In this document: piece by piece, positions 1 through 5,117 of the stretch
How the letters are laid out: every line of letters starts with the position of its first letter
Numbering within the stretch: position 1 is the first letter of the stretch
From: an uncultured Akkermansia sp.
GTDB taxonomy: Bacteria > Verrucomicrobiota > Verrucomicrobiia > Verrucomicrobiales > Akkermansiaceae
Length of the DNA stretch: 5,248 nucleotides
Reading direction: 5' to 3'
Assembly: GCA_947585525.1 (NCBI GenBank)
Contig: CANPXA010000135.1
Span: 1 to 5,248, forward strand
Position numbers and translations under genes: made by a program
The notes under the pieces: generated by a model
The model's input: only the letters and a program-made list of their open reading frames with translations
What the model was told of the DNA's origin: nothing
Databases searched by the model: none

Positions 1-1409
1 ATCACCTGCTCCCACTCCTTCTGCTTCACGAGACGCTGCATCTTGTTGAGCGCCACCATGTTCCTTCCGCCCGCATCCACCTTGGCGCTGTCCACCATTC
101 CTTCAATCTTGGTGGCCGTCGCGTCATCCCCCGTGGCTCGACAGAACTGGGCGTACTGGATGCGGTTCGTATCCAAGAGATCCTTCCACTGGTCTCCTTG
201 CTTCTGTCGCAGCTTGGGATAGCGATCCAACAGGATCTTGTAGCCCGCCTTGGCCAGACGGCTGGAGCCCATCTGGGCGGCGCTGTTCGCCTGCGCCAGA
301 ATCGCATAACCTTCCAAGGGCGTTTTGTCGTCCAGGAGCTTCTGGTACTGCTTGGTAAGAATCTTGGCGTTCGTCCCGTTGTAGCTGGTGCCCATCTGCT
401 TGTCCGGAAGAGGGTTCGGGAAGTCTCCCACCATGGCGCTCACTCCTTCAAGCGCGTGCAGGATCTCCGCCGTATCCGGTATCAACCCCGTGAGACTCAT
501 CACGGTGCGAGCCGCCGCCTGAGCCTGCTTCAAATCGCCGGCGCGCAGAGCCTCTTCCTCAATCTTGCCGGTCTTGACGGAGAAGTTGAAGAAGTTGCCG
601 CTGTACGGCGCCATGCGATCCGGAGACAGATGCAAGCTGTCCGGATTGCTCTCCACGAGCTTGCTGCCCCATTCAATAAAGTCCGGGTGCTGCAACGCGA
701 CCTGCATCACGGTGTTCACCCCCTGCATCACCATCTCGTCCGGCAAGGTGGATTTAGCCTTCCTCCCCTTCTCCAGATACTCTCCCGCCTTCTCAAAATT
801 CGGTGTCGCCTTCAGCAAGTTCGCCTGCAAAAGCAAAAAACATACCTTCCCGTCCAGCTGCCATCCAAGCTCTTTCTTGGATACCTGCTTTCCCTCGTAA
901 AGTTTCAGGTACTTCTCCAACAGAGGAATGCACTCCTCATATTTTGCCGGATCCCCGGGCTTCCCCGGCATCCCCGCAGCCTGCTTGTACCTCAGGGATC
1001 CCATCTGGAACAACGAGGCTGTCAACAACGGCGCATACCCCTCCTCTTCCCAGCCGGGAAGCATCTTCGACTTTTCGATCATCGCCTTGTCCTTGTACTT
1101 CTCATCATCATTGAGTGACTTGAATGTGTCGTACGCCTGATCGATTTGCCCCATGTCAGTCAGCGTTTCCCCTTTCTGCCATATAAAGAACGGGGCAAAG
1201 AAGGCAAACTGCTTGCCCACCCGTGAGGTCGGGTTCCCGTACGCCGCCAGCACCTTGTCAATGCGCGTCAAGGCATCCTGCCCCTTCTTCGCCGCGCGCA
1301 GAGCCAATACAGTCTTGTACTCCGCCGCAGGATCCTGTGCCTGACTCACCAAAGGCGCCCCCGCCACCGTGAGCGCCAACACAGCTGCAAATGATGTATA
1401 CGTTTTCAT
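1..1409 (-). CDS. Exported TPR-like helical-repeat protein, 3' end beyond the window
   Basis: The reading frame is open from an ATG at 1409 to the left edge with no stop, giving 469 visible residues; the C-terminus is outside. Residues 1-24 form a Sec signal peptide: MKTY, a hydrophobic core AAVLALTVAGAPLV, and a cleavage site SQA before QD. The mature part is mostly amphipathic helix with degenerate TPR-like units, such as IDQAYDTFKSL near residue 90, CIPLLEKYLKLYEG near 160-173, FEKAGEYLEKGRKAK near 205-218 and KAGYKILLDRYPKL near 388-401. No enzymatic motif was seen. The gene follows exbB-exbD-exbD but lies behind an apparent terminator, and no clear promoter was found in the 160-nt gap. 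There is no Shine-Dalgarno sequence; the bases before ATG are pyrimidine-rich. By position it may be a periplasmic partner of the ExbBD motor, as CpoB/YbgF is for Tol-Pal. That role is inference; export and the helical-repeat character are well supported. Confidence 0.85.
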   Translation of the reverse strand, partial: MKTYTSFAAVLALTVAGAPLVSQAQDPAAEYKTVLALRAAKKGQDALTRIDKVLAAYGNPTSRVGKQFAFFAPFFIWQKGETLTDMGQIDQAYDTFKSLNDDEKYKDKAMIEKSKMLPGWEEEGYAPLLTASLFQMGSLRYKQAAGMPGKPGDPAKYEECIPLLEKYLKLYEGKQVSKKELGWQLDGKVCFLLLQANLLKATPNFEKAGEYLEKGRKAKSTLPDEMVMQGVNTVMQVALQHPDFIEWGSKLVESNPDSLHLSPDRMAPYSGNFFNFSVKTGKIEEEALRAGDLKQAQAAARTVMSLTGLIPDTAEILHALEGVSAMVGDFPNPLPDKQMGTSYNGTNAKILTKQYQKLLDDKTPLEGYAILAQANSAAQMGSSRLAKAGYKILLDRYPKLRQKQGDQWKDLLDTNRIQYAQFCRATGDDATATKIEGMVDSAKVDAGGRNMVALNKMQRLVKQKEWEQV

Positions 1410-1479
1410 ATGAGAAAGAGAAAAAGTTGAGTGATGAAAAAGTCTGTTGGTAAATGGACGTTTGAGATGTCGTTTGGTG

Positions 1480-1527
1480 AAAAAACAGAGGGAGCCGGAG
1501 TATGTCTCCTCTACTCAACTCCCCCTG
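1480..1527 (-). terminator. Intrinsic terminator after the exbB-exbD-exbD operon
   Basis: Read on the minus strand, CAGGGGGAG pairs with CTCCCTCTG (nine pairs, one of them G-U) and is followed directly by TTTTTT. The 24-nt loop holds a small inner hairpin, GGAG-ACATA-CTCC. It starts 43 nt downstream of the second exbD stop codon, so it should end most operon transcripts. The large loop may make it leaky, in which case it would act as an attenuator ahead of the TPR-like gene. Confidence 0.6.
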
Positions 1528-1569
1528 TGCATACGGGTTTCTCGCTGCCGGTTGGTTCCTCCGTCGATA

Positions 1570-2070
1570 TCAGTTGCCGTCTGCCTCAGCTGTGCTGATG
1601 CCCACAGAATGAATCCCCGCCTTGGCCAATGCTGCCATCACATCCACTATCCTCTGGTGCGGCGTGCTCCCCGCTCCCACCAGCATCACGATCGGCTCCG
1701 CTTGCGCAGACTCTGCCAGTTCCCGGTGCGTCGTCAGCTGCTCCACGAGCTGATCCAGCTCGCGCTGGGAACGGTACTCGTCCGTCCCCGGTTCCAAATC
1801 CGGGTTGTAAGCCTCGCCCACGGAGATGTCTCCGTTCCACGTGACGCTTCCATCGCCGCTGATGACGATGCGTCCCGGGTCCACCGGAGGCTTCTTCGAT
1901 GAGGCTGACTGCTGGGAGGACGGTATGGATATATCCAACTTCTTTTCGCTCACAAGCGATGTCGCCACCAGGAAGTAGATGAGCAGGAGAAAGCAGCAGT
2001 CGATCATCGACGAGATGTTCATCTCGGGATCTTCCTGCTCCTCCGTCTGTATTTTCTTATGTCTTGCCAT
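1570..2070 (-). CDS. exbD: ExbD/TolR-family proton-channel subunit, second paralog
   Basis: This is a 166-residue ExbD/TolR protein, a single-span inner-membrane subunit that works with ExbB to turn proton flow into mechanical work. A short charged cytoplasmic tail (1-16) leads into MNISSMIDCCFLLLIYFLV (17-35). Asp24 is in the position of the essential proton-carrying Asp of E. coli ExbD (Asp25) and TolR (Asp23). A Ser/Lys/Pro-rich linker (about 51-65) follows. The periplasmic domain ends in EPIVMLVGAGSTPHQRIVDVMAALAKAGI (125-153), the usual ExbD C-terminal fold. It is longer than a typical ExbD of about 140 residues, with extra sequence near 65-105. The start at 2070 (MARHKK) was chosen because an upstream ATG at 2142 would overlap the previous gene and add a non-homologous leader. 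It starts 16 nt after the first exbD stop, with a weak AAGAAG as possible ribosome site. Confidence 0.92.
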   Translation of the reverse strand: MARHKKIQTEEQEDPEMNISSMIDCCFLLLIYFLVATSLVSEKKLDISIPSSQQSASSKKPPVDPGRIVISGDGSVTWNGDISVGEAYNPDLEPGTDEYRSQRELDQLVEQLTTHRELAESAQAEPIVMLVGAGSTPHQRIVDVMAALAKAGIHSVGISTAEADGN

Positions 2071-2086
2071 GGTCTTCTTAAAGGGA

Positions 2087-2608
2087 TTATTTGGACGGCA
2101 GTGTACCGAACACGATGTTGTTAACTCCGGCTGCAGCTGCACTGCGAATAGCCGCTGCAGAACGTTCCCACGGAGCGGACATATCTCCGCGCAGGTAAAG
2201 GCGTATCATGCCCTCCTCGATGTTTCTGCTCTTCATGAGCTCCTTCTGCTTCTTGATGAAGTCGGTGAGATCCTGGAGCTGACCGGCGTTGTACCCGACG
2301 TTGTTGCCGTTCACGTCCGACACTCCGTAGAGGGTTCCGGCAGGAAAGTTCTTGTTGTACTTTTCCAGCGCCTTTGCGTCCATCTTCTCGGCATCCGCGA
2401 ACACGTTGACCACGATACAACCATTCGCGTCCTTGAGCTCCGAACACGACACCGCGCTCGGCATCTTCACGCTCGGATCCTTCGACACCGTGATGGCGGT
2501 CGCGTTCACAACGAAAAAGATCAGCAACAGGAAACAGCAGTCGATCATGGGCGACATATTGACGTCGCCCTTCACTTCATCATTCGCCCTCGCATTCTTC
2601 TTTCCCAT
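2087..2608 (-). CDS. exbD: ExbD/TolR-family proton-channel subunit, first paralog
   Basis: This is a 173-residue ExbD/TolR protein, predicted as a single-span inner-membrane stator subunit. The N-terminal tail (1-15) is charged. The signature VNMSPMIDCCFLLLIFFVV (16-34) holds Asp23, equivalent to the essential membrane Asp of the family. The periplasmic part ends in GMIRLYLRGDMSAPWERSAAAIRSAAAAGV (133-162), matching the family's C-terminal alpha/beta domain. Two periplasmic cysteines, Cys55 and Cys64, lie close together and could form a disulfide. It shares the exact stretch MIDCCFLLLI with the following paralog, yet the periplasmic domains differ widely. This suggests a heteromeric pair rather than a recent duplication. 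The gene starts 118 nt after exbB, and no Shine-Dalgarno sequence precedes the ATG. Family assignment is firm; the substrate or partner is not known. Confidence 0.93.
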   Translation of the reverse strand: MGKKNARANDEVKGDVNMSPMIDCCFLLLIFFVVNATAITVSKDPSVKMPSAVSCSELKDANGCIVVNVFADAEKMDAKALEKYNKNFPAGTLYGVSDVNGNNVGYNAGQLQDLTDFIKKQKELMKSRNIEEGMIRLYLRGDMSAPWERSAAAIRSAAAAGVNNIVFGTLPSK

Positions 2609-2726
2609 ATCGTATCGTTTTTGGATTGATTGGAATTACTCGTTGGCGTCTCTCAGCGACGGGGCTCGCTTCCCGCTCTCGCGGCCACGGCTCACCCCGC
2701 CCCCGATTCCTCAACCCGCGCCCGGC
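2609..2726 (-). other. G+C-rich spacer between exbB and the first exbD
   Basis: This is a 118-nt non-coding gap inside an otherwise compact operon. The exbB-proximal part is very G+C-rich and on the minus strand can fold CCGC-GAGA-GCGG, a stem closed by a GNRA-type tetraloop, inside a possible GGGGC/GCCCC stem. No U-tract follows, so it is not an intrinsic terminator. No convincing promoter was seen. It could shape the relative amounts of ExbB and ExbD through RNA stability or translation, but that is speculative. Confidence 0.3.
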
Positions 2727-3545
2727 TCACGCCTGCGCCTCTGCCTCGTCATCCCCGGCGAGTCCCTCGGGAATACGAGCCAGCTGTGCCTCCGCGTTGA
2801 TGACGTTGATGGATGTGTTCACCATCTCCTCAATCGTGTTCACGCAGTCAGCTTCCAGCGCCTGTGCGTGCTTCTTGAGGAAGAAGAAGCCGGGTATGGC
2901 GATAATGGAGATGATCAGACCCCAGAAGGTGGTGAGCAGAGCCACGGAAATGGATCCTGCCAACTGCGTGGGATCAGCCTGTCCGGATTCTGCCAAGATG
3001 GCGAAAGCTCCCACCATGCCTTGCACCGTTCCGAACAGTCCGATGGACGGCGCTATCGATCCGCAAAGTGCCAGCATATCCACATACTTCATCGTCTGTG
3101 GTCTCTCATTGGCCGTGAAGTCAGCAATGGCGTCCTCGATTCCGTCCTTACCGAGATCATCCGGTCGATTGGCATCAATGTTGGGCAGAGCATACGCAAC
3201 CAAGCGTCCCAGGAAAGTGGGGCTCGTGGTGGCAAGCTGAATGGCTGACTGCACCCGGCACTCTGTCATCAGAGCAAGCATCTGCGAACGCAGCTCCTCC
3301 GGACAGAATTTCTCCTTCGTAAGCGCCATCATACAAAATACCAGCAGAAACAACGTGACCGCCAGCAACGCCACAAGCGGTATCATGGTCCAACCACCAT
3401 CGATAACCCACTTGTCCAACATCGTCTTCTGAGTAGCCGCCGCTCCGTCTCCGCCCTCCTGCGCAAATGCCAAAGGCATCGTGTAGAGAGCTGCCATCCC
3501 GAAGAGAAGAACACGGAACCCAACGCGAGTAATGATCGTTTTCAT
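2727..3545 (-). CDS. exbB: MotA/TolQ/ExbB-family proton channel with signal peptide
   Basis: This is a 272-residue ExbB/TolQ protein, predicted as the pentameric inner-membrane channel that houses ExbD and uses the proton gradient. Unlike E. coli ExbB it begins with a likely signal peptide (1-28, ending LAFA before Q). An Ala/Gly-rich linker and then TM1 (about 53-73) follow. A cytoplasmic helical region leads to the hallmark APSIGLFGTVQGMVGAF (165-181) in TM2. TM3 (about 197-223) contains LLTTFWGLIISIIAIP. Thr173 and Thr206 correspond by motif to the pore threonines Thr148 and Thr181 of E. coli ExbB. The C-terminus is acidic and Ala-rich. It is the first gene of an exbB-exbD-exbD operon with its own promoter. 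MotA is unlikely because there is no MotB partner with an OmpA-like domain. No Shine-Dalgarno sequence is visible before the ATG. Confidence 0.94.
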   Translation of the reverse strand: MKTIITRVGFRVLLFGMAALYTMPLAFAQEGGDGAAATQKTMLDKWVIDGGWTMIPLVALLAVTLFLLVFCMMALTKEKFCPEELRSQMLALMTECRVQSAIQLATTSPTFLGRLVAYALPNIDANRPDDLGKDGIEDAIADFTANERPQTMKYVDMLALCGSIAPSIGLFGTVQGMVGAFAILAESGQADPTQLAGSISVALLTTFWGLIISIIAIPGFFFLKKHAQALEADCVNTIEEMVNTSINVINAEAQLARIPEGLAGDDEAEAQA

Positions 3546-3585
3546 AGTAGTAAAACTAATGTCTGTGCAGAATTGACAAGTTCCT

Positions 3586-3613
3586 ATTTAACCGAATTTT
3601 TTCGATATGGCAA
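3586..3613 (-). promoter_or_regulatory. Predicted sigma-70-type promoter of the exbB operon
   Basis: On the minus strand TTGCCA (3608-3613) is followed after 16 nt by TTAAAT (3586-3591). These match the -35 and -10 consensus at 5 of 6 and 4 of 6 positions. Transcription would start near 3579, giving a leader of about 35 nt before the exbB ATG. It lies between the lipoprotein gene terminator and exbB, where a promoter is expected. Confidence 0.45.
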
Positions 3614-3671
3614 GAAAGATTTGCATCCTTTTCGTATTTTTTAGAGAAAAAAGAAGGGAGAAAAATAAGAA

Positions 3672-3703
3672 CAAAAAAAAGAACCGATGCCAAATGCATC
3701 GGT
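3672..3703 (-). terminator. Intrinsic terminator of the small lipoprotein gene
   Basis: On the minus strand a perfect 8-bp stem, ACCGATGC with GCATCGGT, closes a 5-nt loop (ATTTG) and is followed by TCTTTTTTTTGT. It lies about 70 nt downstream of the lipoprotein stop codon. It should separate that gene from the exbB operon. Confidence 0.85.
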
Positions 3704-3774
3704 CCCCGACAAGAATACATCACACCCCACCTGCGGCGGACGTTCTGCGCCCCCCGCCTCTGCCTCACTCCTCC

Positions 3775-3948
3775 TTACTTGCCCTTCTGGGTGAACACCT
3801 TCACCGGCTCTACGTACGGAGCCGCCGGCACATCCTTCACCAAGTTCTTCGGCATAGGACGCAGTCCCGGCGCCGGCTGCGACTGGCAGCAGCACGAGCT
3901 GAGAGCAACAGAGGCTATGAGAACTGATACGAGAGTAACTGCTTTCAT
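3775..3948 (-). CDS. Small lipoprotein, 57 residues
   Basis: A short ORF of 57 codons runs from the ATG at 3948 to the TAA ending at 3775. Residues 1-18 are a lipoprotein signal: MKAV, then a hydrophobic stretch ending in the lipobox LSSC, so Cys19 would be acylated after signal peptidase II cleavage. Two further cysteines (20 and 21) follow directly. The rest is short, Pro-rich and basic (PAPGLRPMPKN, then VPAAPYVEPVKVFTQKGK), with no recognisable domain. A GAGGAAA lies 12 nt before the ATG, a long but usable ribosome-site spacing. The gene has its own promoter (3974-4002) and terminator (3672-3703), so it appears to be transcribed alone. It resembles small entericidin-like or hypothetical lipoproteins only in general form. 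It could act at the envelope near the neighbouring ExbBD system, but nothing in the sequence shows this. Confidence 0.75.
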   Translation of the reverse strand: MKAVTLVSVLIASVALSSCCCQSQPAPGLRPMPKNLVKDVPAAPYVEPVKVFTQKGK

Positions 3949-3973
3949 GGTGTAAAAAGATTTCCTCGCCCCT

Positions 3974-4002
3974 ATTCAACCACACTGAAATGATGGAGTC
4001 AA
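3974..4002 (-). promoter_or_regulatory. Predicted sigma-70-type promoter of the lipoprotein gene
   Basis: On the minus strand TTGACT (3997-4002) and TTGAAT (3974-3979) are separated by 17 nt, matching consensus at 5 of 6 and 4 of 6 positions. The expected start near 3967 leaves a leader of about 19 nt that begins close to GAGGAAA. Confidence 0.55.
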
Positions 4003-4041
4003 CACAGAAATTGCTCATTTCTTCATTTTTTTCCACACCCG

Positions 4042-4051
4042 CCCCCCCCCC
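4042..4051. repeat. C10 homopolymer tract
   Basis: An uninterrupted run of ten C (G on the coding strand) sits about 40 bp upstream of the lipoprotein -35 box. Runs of this length are prone to slippage during replication, and also to sequencing error. Confidence 0.9.
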
Positions 4052-4114
4052 TTTTGCCCACATCCGTCCCAAGAAAAACGCGATCTCAACAGGCGGTCAT
4101 CAGTGAGCGATGCA

Positions 4115-4134
4115 ACATAACTCATTGGTTATGT
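4115..4134. repeat. Short inverted repeat ACATAAC-N6-GTTATGT
   Basis: A perfect 7-bp inverted repeat surrounds TCATTG. It could be a hairpin or a protein-binding palindrome. No T-tract follows on either strand and no gene start is near, so its role is unknown. Confidence 0.4.
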
Positions 4135-4221
4135 ACGATGGACGATGAATTGGTCGTCTCCTCCGCTTTCTAACTAATCATCACGTTCGTTTCCAAAATT
4201 CCGCTCCGCTATCGCTTCGCT

Positions 4222-4342
4222 CATCCCCGCGCGCAGCGCGCGAACTTTCCAAATCGTAATTCGTAATTCGTAATTCGTAATTCGTAATTCGTAATTCGTA
4301 ATTCGTAATTCGTAATTCGTAAATGAGCGACTCCGTCGCTCA
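4222..4342 (+). repeat. Structured heptamer repeat, copy A (10 heptamers)
   Basis: Reading on the plus strand there are four parts. CATCCC leads into a hairpin CGCGC-GCA-GCGCG (4228-4240). Next is the conserved block CGCGAACTTTCC (4239-4250). Then comes an array of one AAATCGT and nine perfect AATTCGT units (4251-4320). A second perfect hairpin TGAGCGA-CTCCG-TCGCTCA (4324-4342) closes the copy. Copies B and C share this architecture in the same orientation. On the minus strand the array translates as the low-complexity ITNYELR pattern, which is not a gene. No transposase was found beside it. Confidence 0.9.
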
Positions 4343-4375
4343 GGGCTAGGTACATCTCATGAACATACCTAGCCC
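4343..4375 (-). terminator. Hairpin at the tmRNA 3' end, possible terminator or processing stem
   Basis: A perfect 10-bp inverted repeat, GGGCTAGGTA and TACCTAGCCC with a 13-nt loop, begins three bases after the tmRNA discriminator base. No U-tract follows directly. The next element is the right-hand hairpin of repeat copy A, and after it TTTACG on the minus strand. The pair of hairpins may end ssrA transcription or mark the site of 3' trimming. A classical intrinsic terminator is not proven. Confidence 0.45.
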
Positions 4376-4377
4376 CA

Positions 4378-4734
4378 TGGAGGCGAGGGGAGTTGAACCC
4401 CTGTCCTGGACACTTTTGACGCAAGCATCTCCATGTTCAGGCGCAGATGATGCATGGGCCTCGGGTTAGCTCTGCGCCGGCCTTCCCTCGGCTGTAAACC
4501 TGTGGTGAGATGATGCGGGGCGGTTCCCCCCGCCGCATATCTGCCCGCTAATTCGAAGATCCTTGCACCCTAGTGGGCGTCAGGCACAGGATCCGGCGCG
4601 TGTGTCACGCAGCCATGGCGTATTCGTTCTCAGAATAGGCACTTAATGTTTGAGCGGCTTTTTTAGGAGGCCAGCCGTTCAACCTCCACATGCAGCTGAC
4701 GCCTCGAATGTTCAGTCGATTCCGGGACGCCCCC
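4378..4734 (-). ncRNA. ssrA: tmRNA (transfer-messenger RNA)
   Basis: This 357-nt RNA rescues stalled ribosomes by trans-translation with SmpB. The 5' end GGGGGCG pairs with the 3' CGCCTCC, and the third pair is G-U, the alanine identity element read by alanyl-tRNA synthetase. The 5' region has GGAATCGAC and TGCATG, close to the conserved tmRNA start, and the 3' part has a clear T-arm AGGGG-TTCAACT-CCCCT. The terminal CCA is not encoded, since TGG follows the discriminator A. The internal tag frame lies at 4605-4658. The gene is one-piece, not circularly permuted. It follows tRNA-Arg by 53 nt and probably shares its promoter, although a weak GACCG/CGGTC hairpin with TTT (4739-4758) lies between them. 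Confidence 0.96.
4605..4658 (-). other. ssrA: tmRNA proteolysis-tag reading frame
   Basis: After CCTAAAAAA the frame encodes AAQTLSAYSENEYAMAA and ends in TGA. The tag marks abandoned proteins for ClpXP and related proteases. The resume codon is most likely the first GCC; the second Ala codon cannot be excluded. The C-terminus AMAA differs from the common ALAA at the third residue from the end. Confidence 0.88.
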
Positions 4735-4787
4735 ATACAAAGACCGGAAACGGCGGTCAGCCTCAAGGAGCCTAACCACCGCATCCA

Positions 4788-4861
4788 CACGCCCGTAGGG
4801 ATTCGAACCCCAAACCTTCTGATCCGTAGTCAGATGCTCTATCCAATTGAGCTACGGGCGC
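4788..4861 (-). tRNA. tRNA-Arg (anticodon ACG)
   Basis: A full 74-nt cloverleaf can be drawn. The acceptor is GCGCCCG/CGGGCGT, with a G-U first pair. The D-arm is GCTC/GAGC with GG in the loop. The anticodon stem TCTGA/TCAGA holds loop CTACGGA, the variable loop is AGGTT, and the T-arm is TGGGG-TTCGAAT-CCCTA. The discriminator base is G and CCA is not encoded. Anticodon ACG at 4825-4827 is normally edited to ICG by TadA and reads CGU, CGC and CGA. It is the first RNA of the transcript and lies 53 nt before tmRNA. Confidence 0.97.
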
Positions 4862-4875
4862 TTAACACACCCATT

Positions 4876-4891
4876 GCGCAGCGAGCTGCGC
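4876..4891 (-). other. Leader hairpin before tRNA-Arg
   Basis: A perfect 6-bp stem GCGCAG/CTGCGC with loop CGAG lies 14 nt before the tRNA 5' end in the precursor transcript. It may guide 5' processing, or it may be incidental. Confidence 0.4.
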
Positions 4892-4905
4892 TCTGAGTGC
4901 CGCTC

Positions 4906-4933
4906 AGTATAGCACTCTGCTCTCCCTTGTCAA
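4906..4933 (-). promoter_or_regulatory. Strong extended -10 promoter of tRNA-Arg and tmRNA
   Basis: On the minus strand there is a perfect TTGACA -35 (4928-4933), a 16-nt spacer and TGCTATACT, an extended -10 with TATACT (4906-4911). An A+T-rich inverted repeat, T6-N3-A6 (4937-4951), lies just upstream like an UP element. The start near 4899 gives a leader of about 38 nt. This is the best promoter in the window, as expected for stable RNA. An inverted repeat GAGTGC-N11-GCACTC (4895-4917) brackets the -10. Confidence 0.85.
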
Positions 4934-4985
4934 TCATTTTTTCGTAAAAAAGTGATAAGAATTCACCTTCGAGTCCAGTAACACG

Positions 4986-5057
4986 CATCCCCGCGCTTCG
5001 CGCGCGAATTCTCCAAATCGTATGTCGTAAATCGTAAATGAGCGCCTCCAGGCGCTT
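4986..5057 (+). repeat. Structured heptamer repeat, copy B (3 heptamers)
   Basis: This copy has the same architecture as copy A: CATCCC, hairpin CGCGC-TTC-GCGCG (4992-5004), the block CGCGAATTCTCC with two changes from copy A, then three heptamers AAATCGT, ATGTCGT and AAATCGT (5015-5035). The right hairpin GAGCGCC-TCCA-GGCGCTT (5040-5057) closes it. It lies upstream of the tRNA-tmRNA promoter. Confidence 0.85.
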
Positions 5058-5117
5058 TGCTCCTTTCCTACCATTGCCTCCCCCATGCTCCCTCCTTCCA
5101 CCTCCGCACCGGCTCCG

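Larger units (their letters stand above)
3949..4377. other. Gene-free spacer of about 430 bases
   Basis: No supported gene lies here. It holds the lipoprotein promoter, a C10 tract, two short inverted repeats (4115-4134 and 4141-4158), repeat copy A and the hairpin at the tmRNA 3' end. ORFs crossing it are low-complexity translations of the heptamer array or out-of-frame readings of the lipoprotein gene. Confidence 0.8.

Noticed and set aside
198..1118. Long plus-strand ORF of 306 codons
   Set aside because: It is antisense to the TPR-like gene, whose frame carries a signal peptide and repeat-like helices. The plus-strand product has no recognisable domain and is rich in the Arg, Leu and His expected from an antisense shadow.
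2071..2142. Upstream ATG at 2142 as start of the second exbD
   Set aside because: It would overlap the first exbD by over 50 nt and add a 24-residue leader unlike ExbD N-termini; MARHKK at 2070 fits the family.
1570..3545. Zorya-type defence or MotAB flagellar stator
   Set aside because: ExbB is of ordinary length without a long cytoplasmic tail, the ExbD proteins lack an OmpA-like peptidoglycan-binding domain, and no ZorC/D-like genes or flagellar genes are present.
3641..4072. Minus-strand ORF of 143 codons over the lipoprotein gene
   Set aside because: It reads the lipoprotein gene out of frame and runs through its promoter and terminator. The 57-codon frame has a signal peptide, a lipobox and matching signals.
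4251..4320. CRISPR array
   Set aside because: The units are 7 bp and contiguous with no spacers, and no cas genes are present.
4221..4424. Minus-strand ORF with ITNYELR repeats as a repeat protein
   Set aside because: It is a translation of the heptamer array and overlaps the tmRNA 3' end. Similar ORFs at 4839-5243 and 4934-5227 cross repeat copies, and the first also crosses the tRNA.
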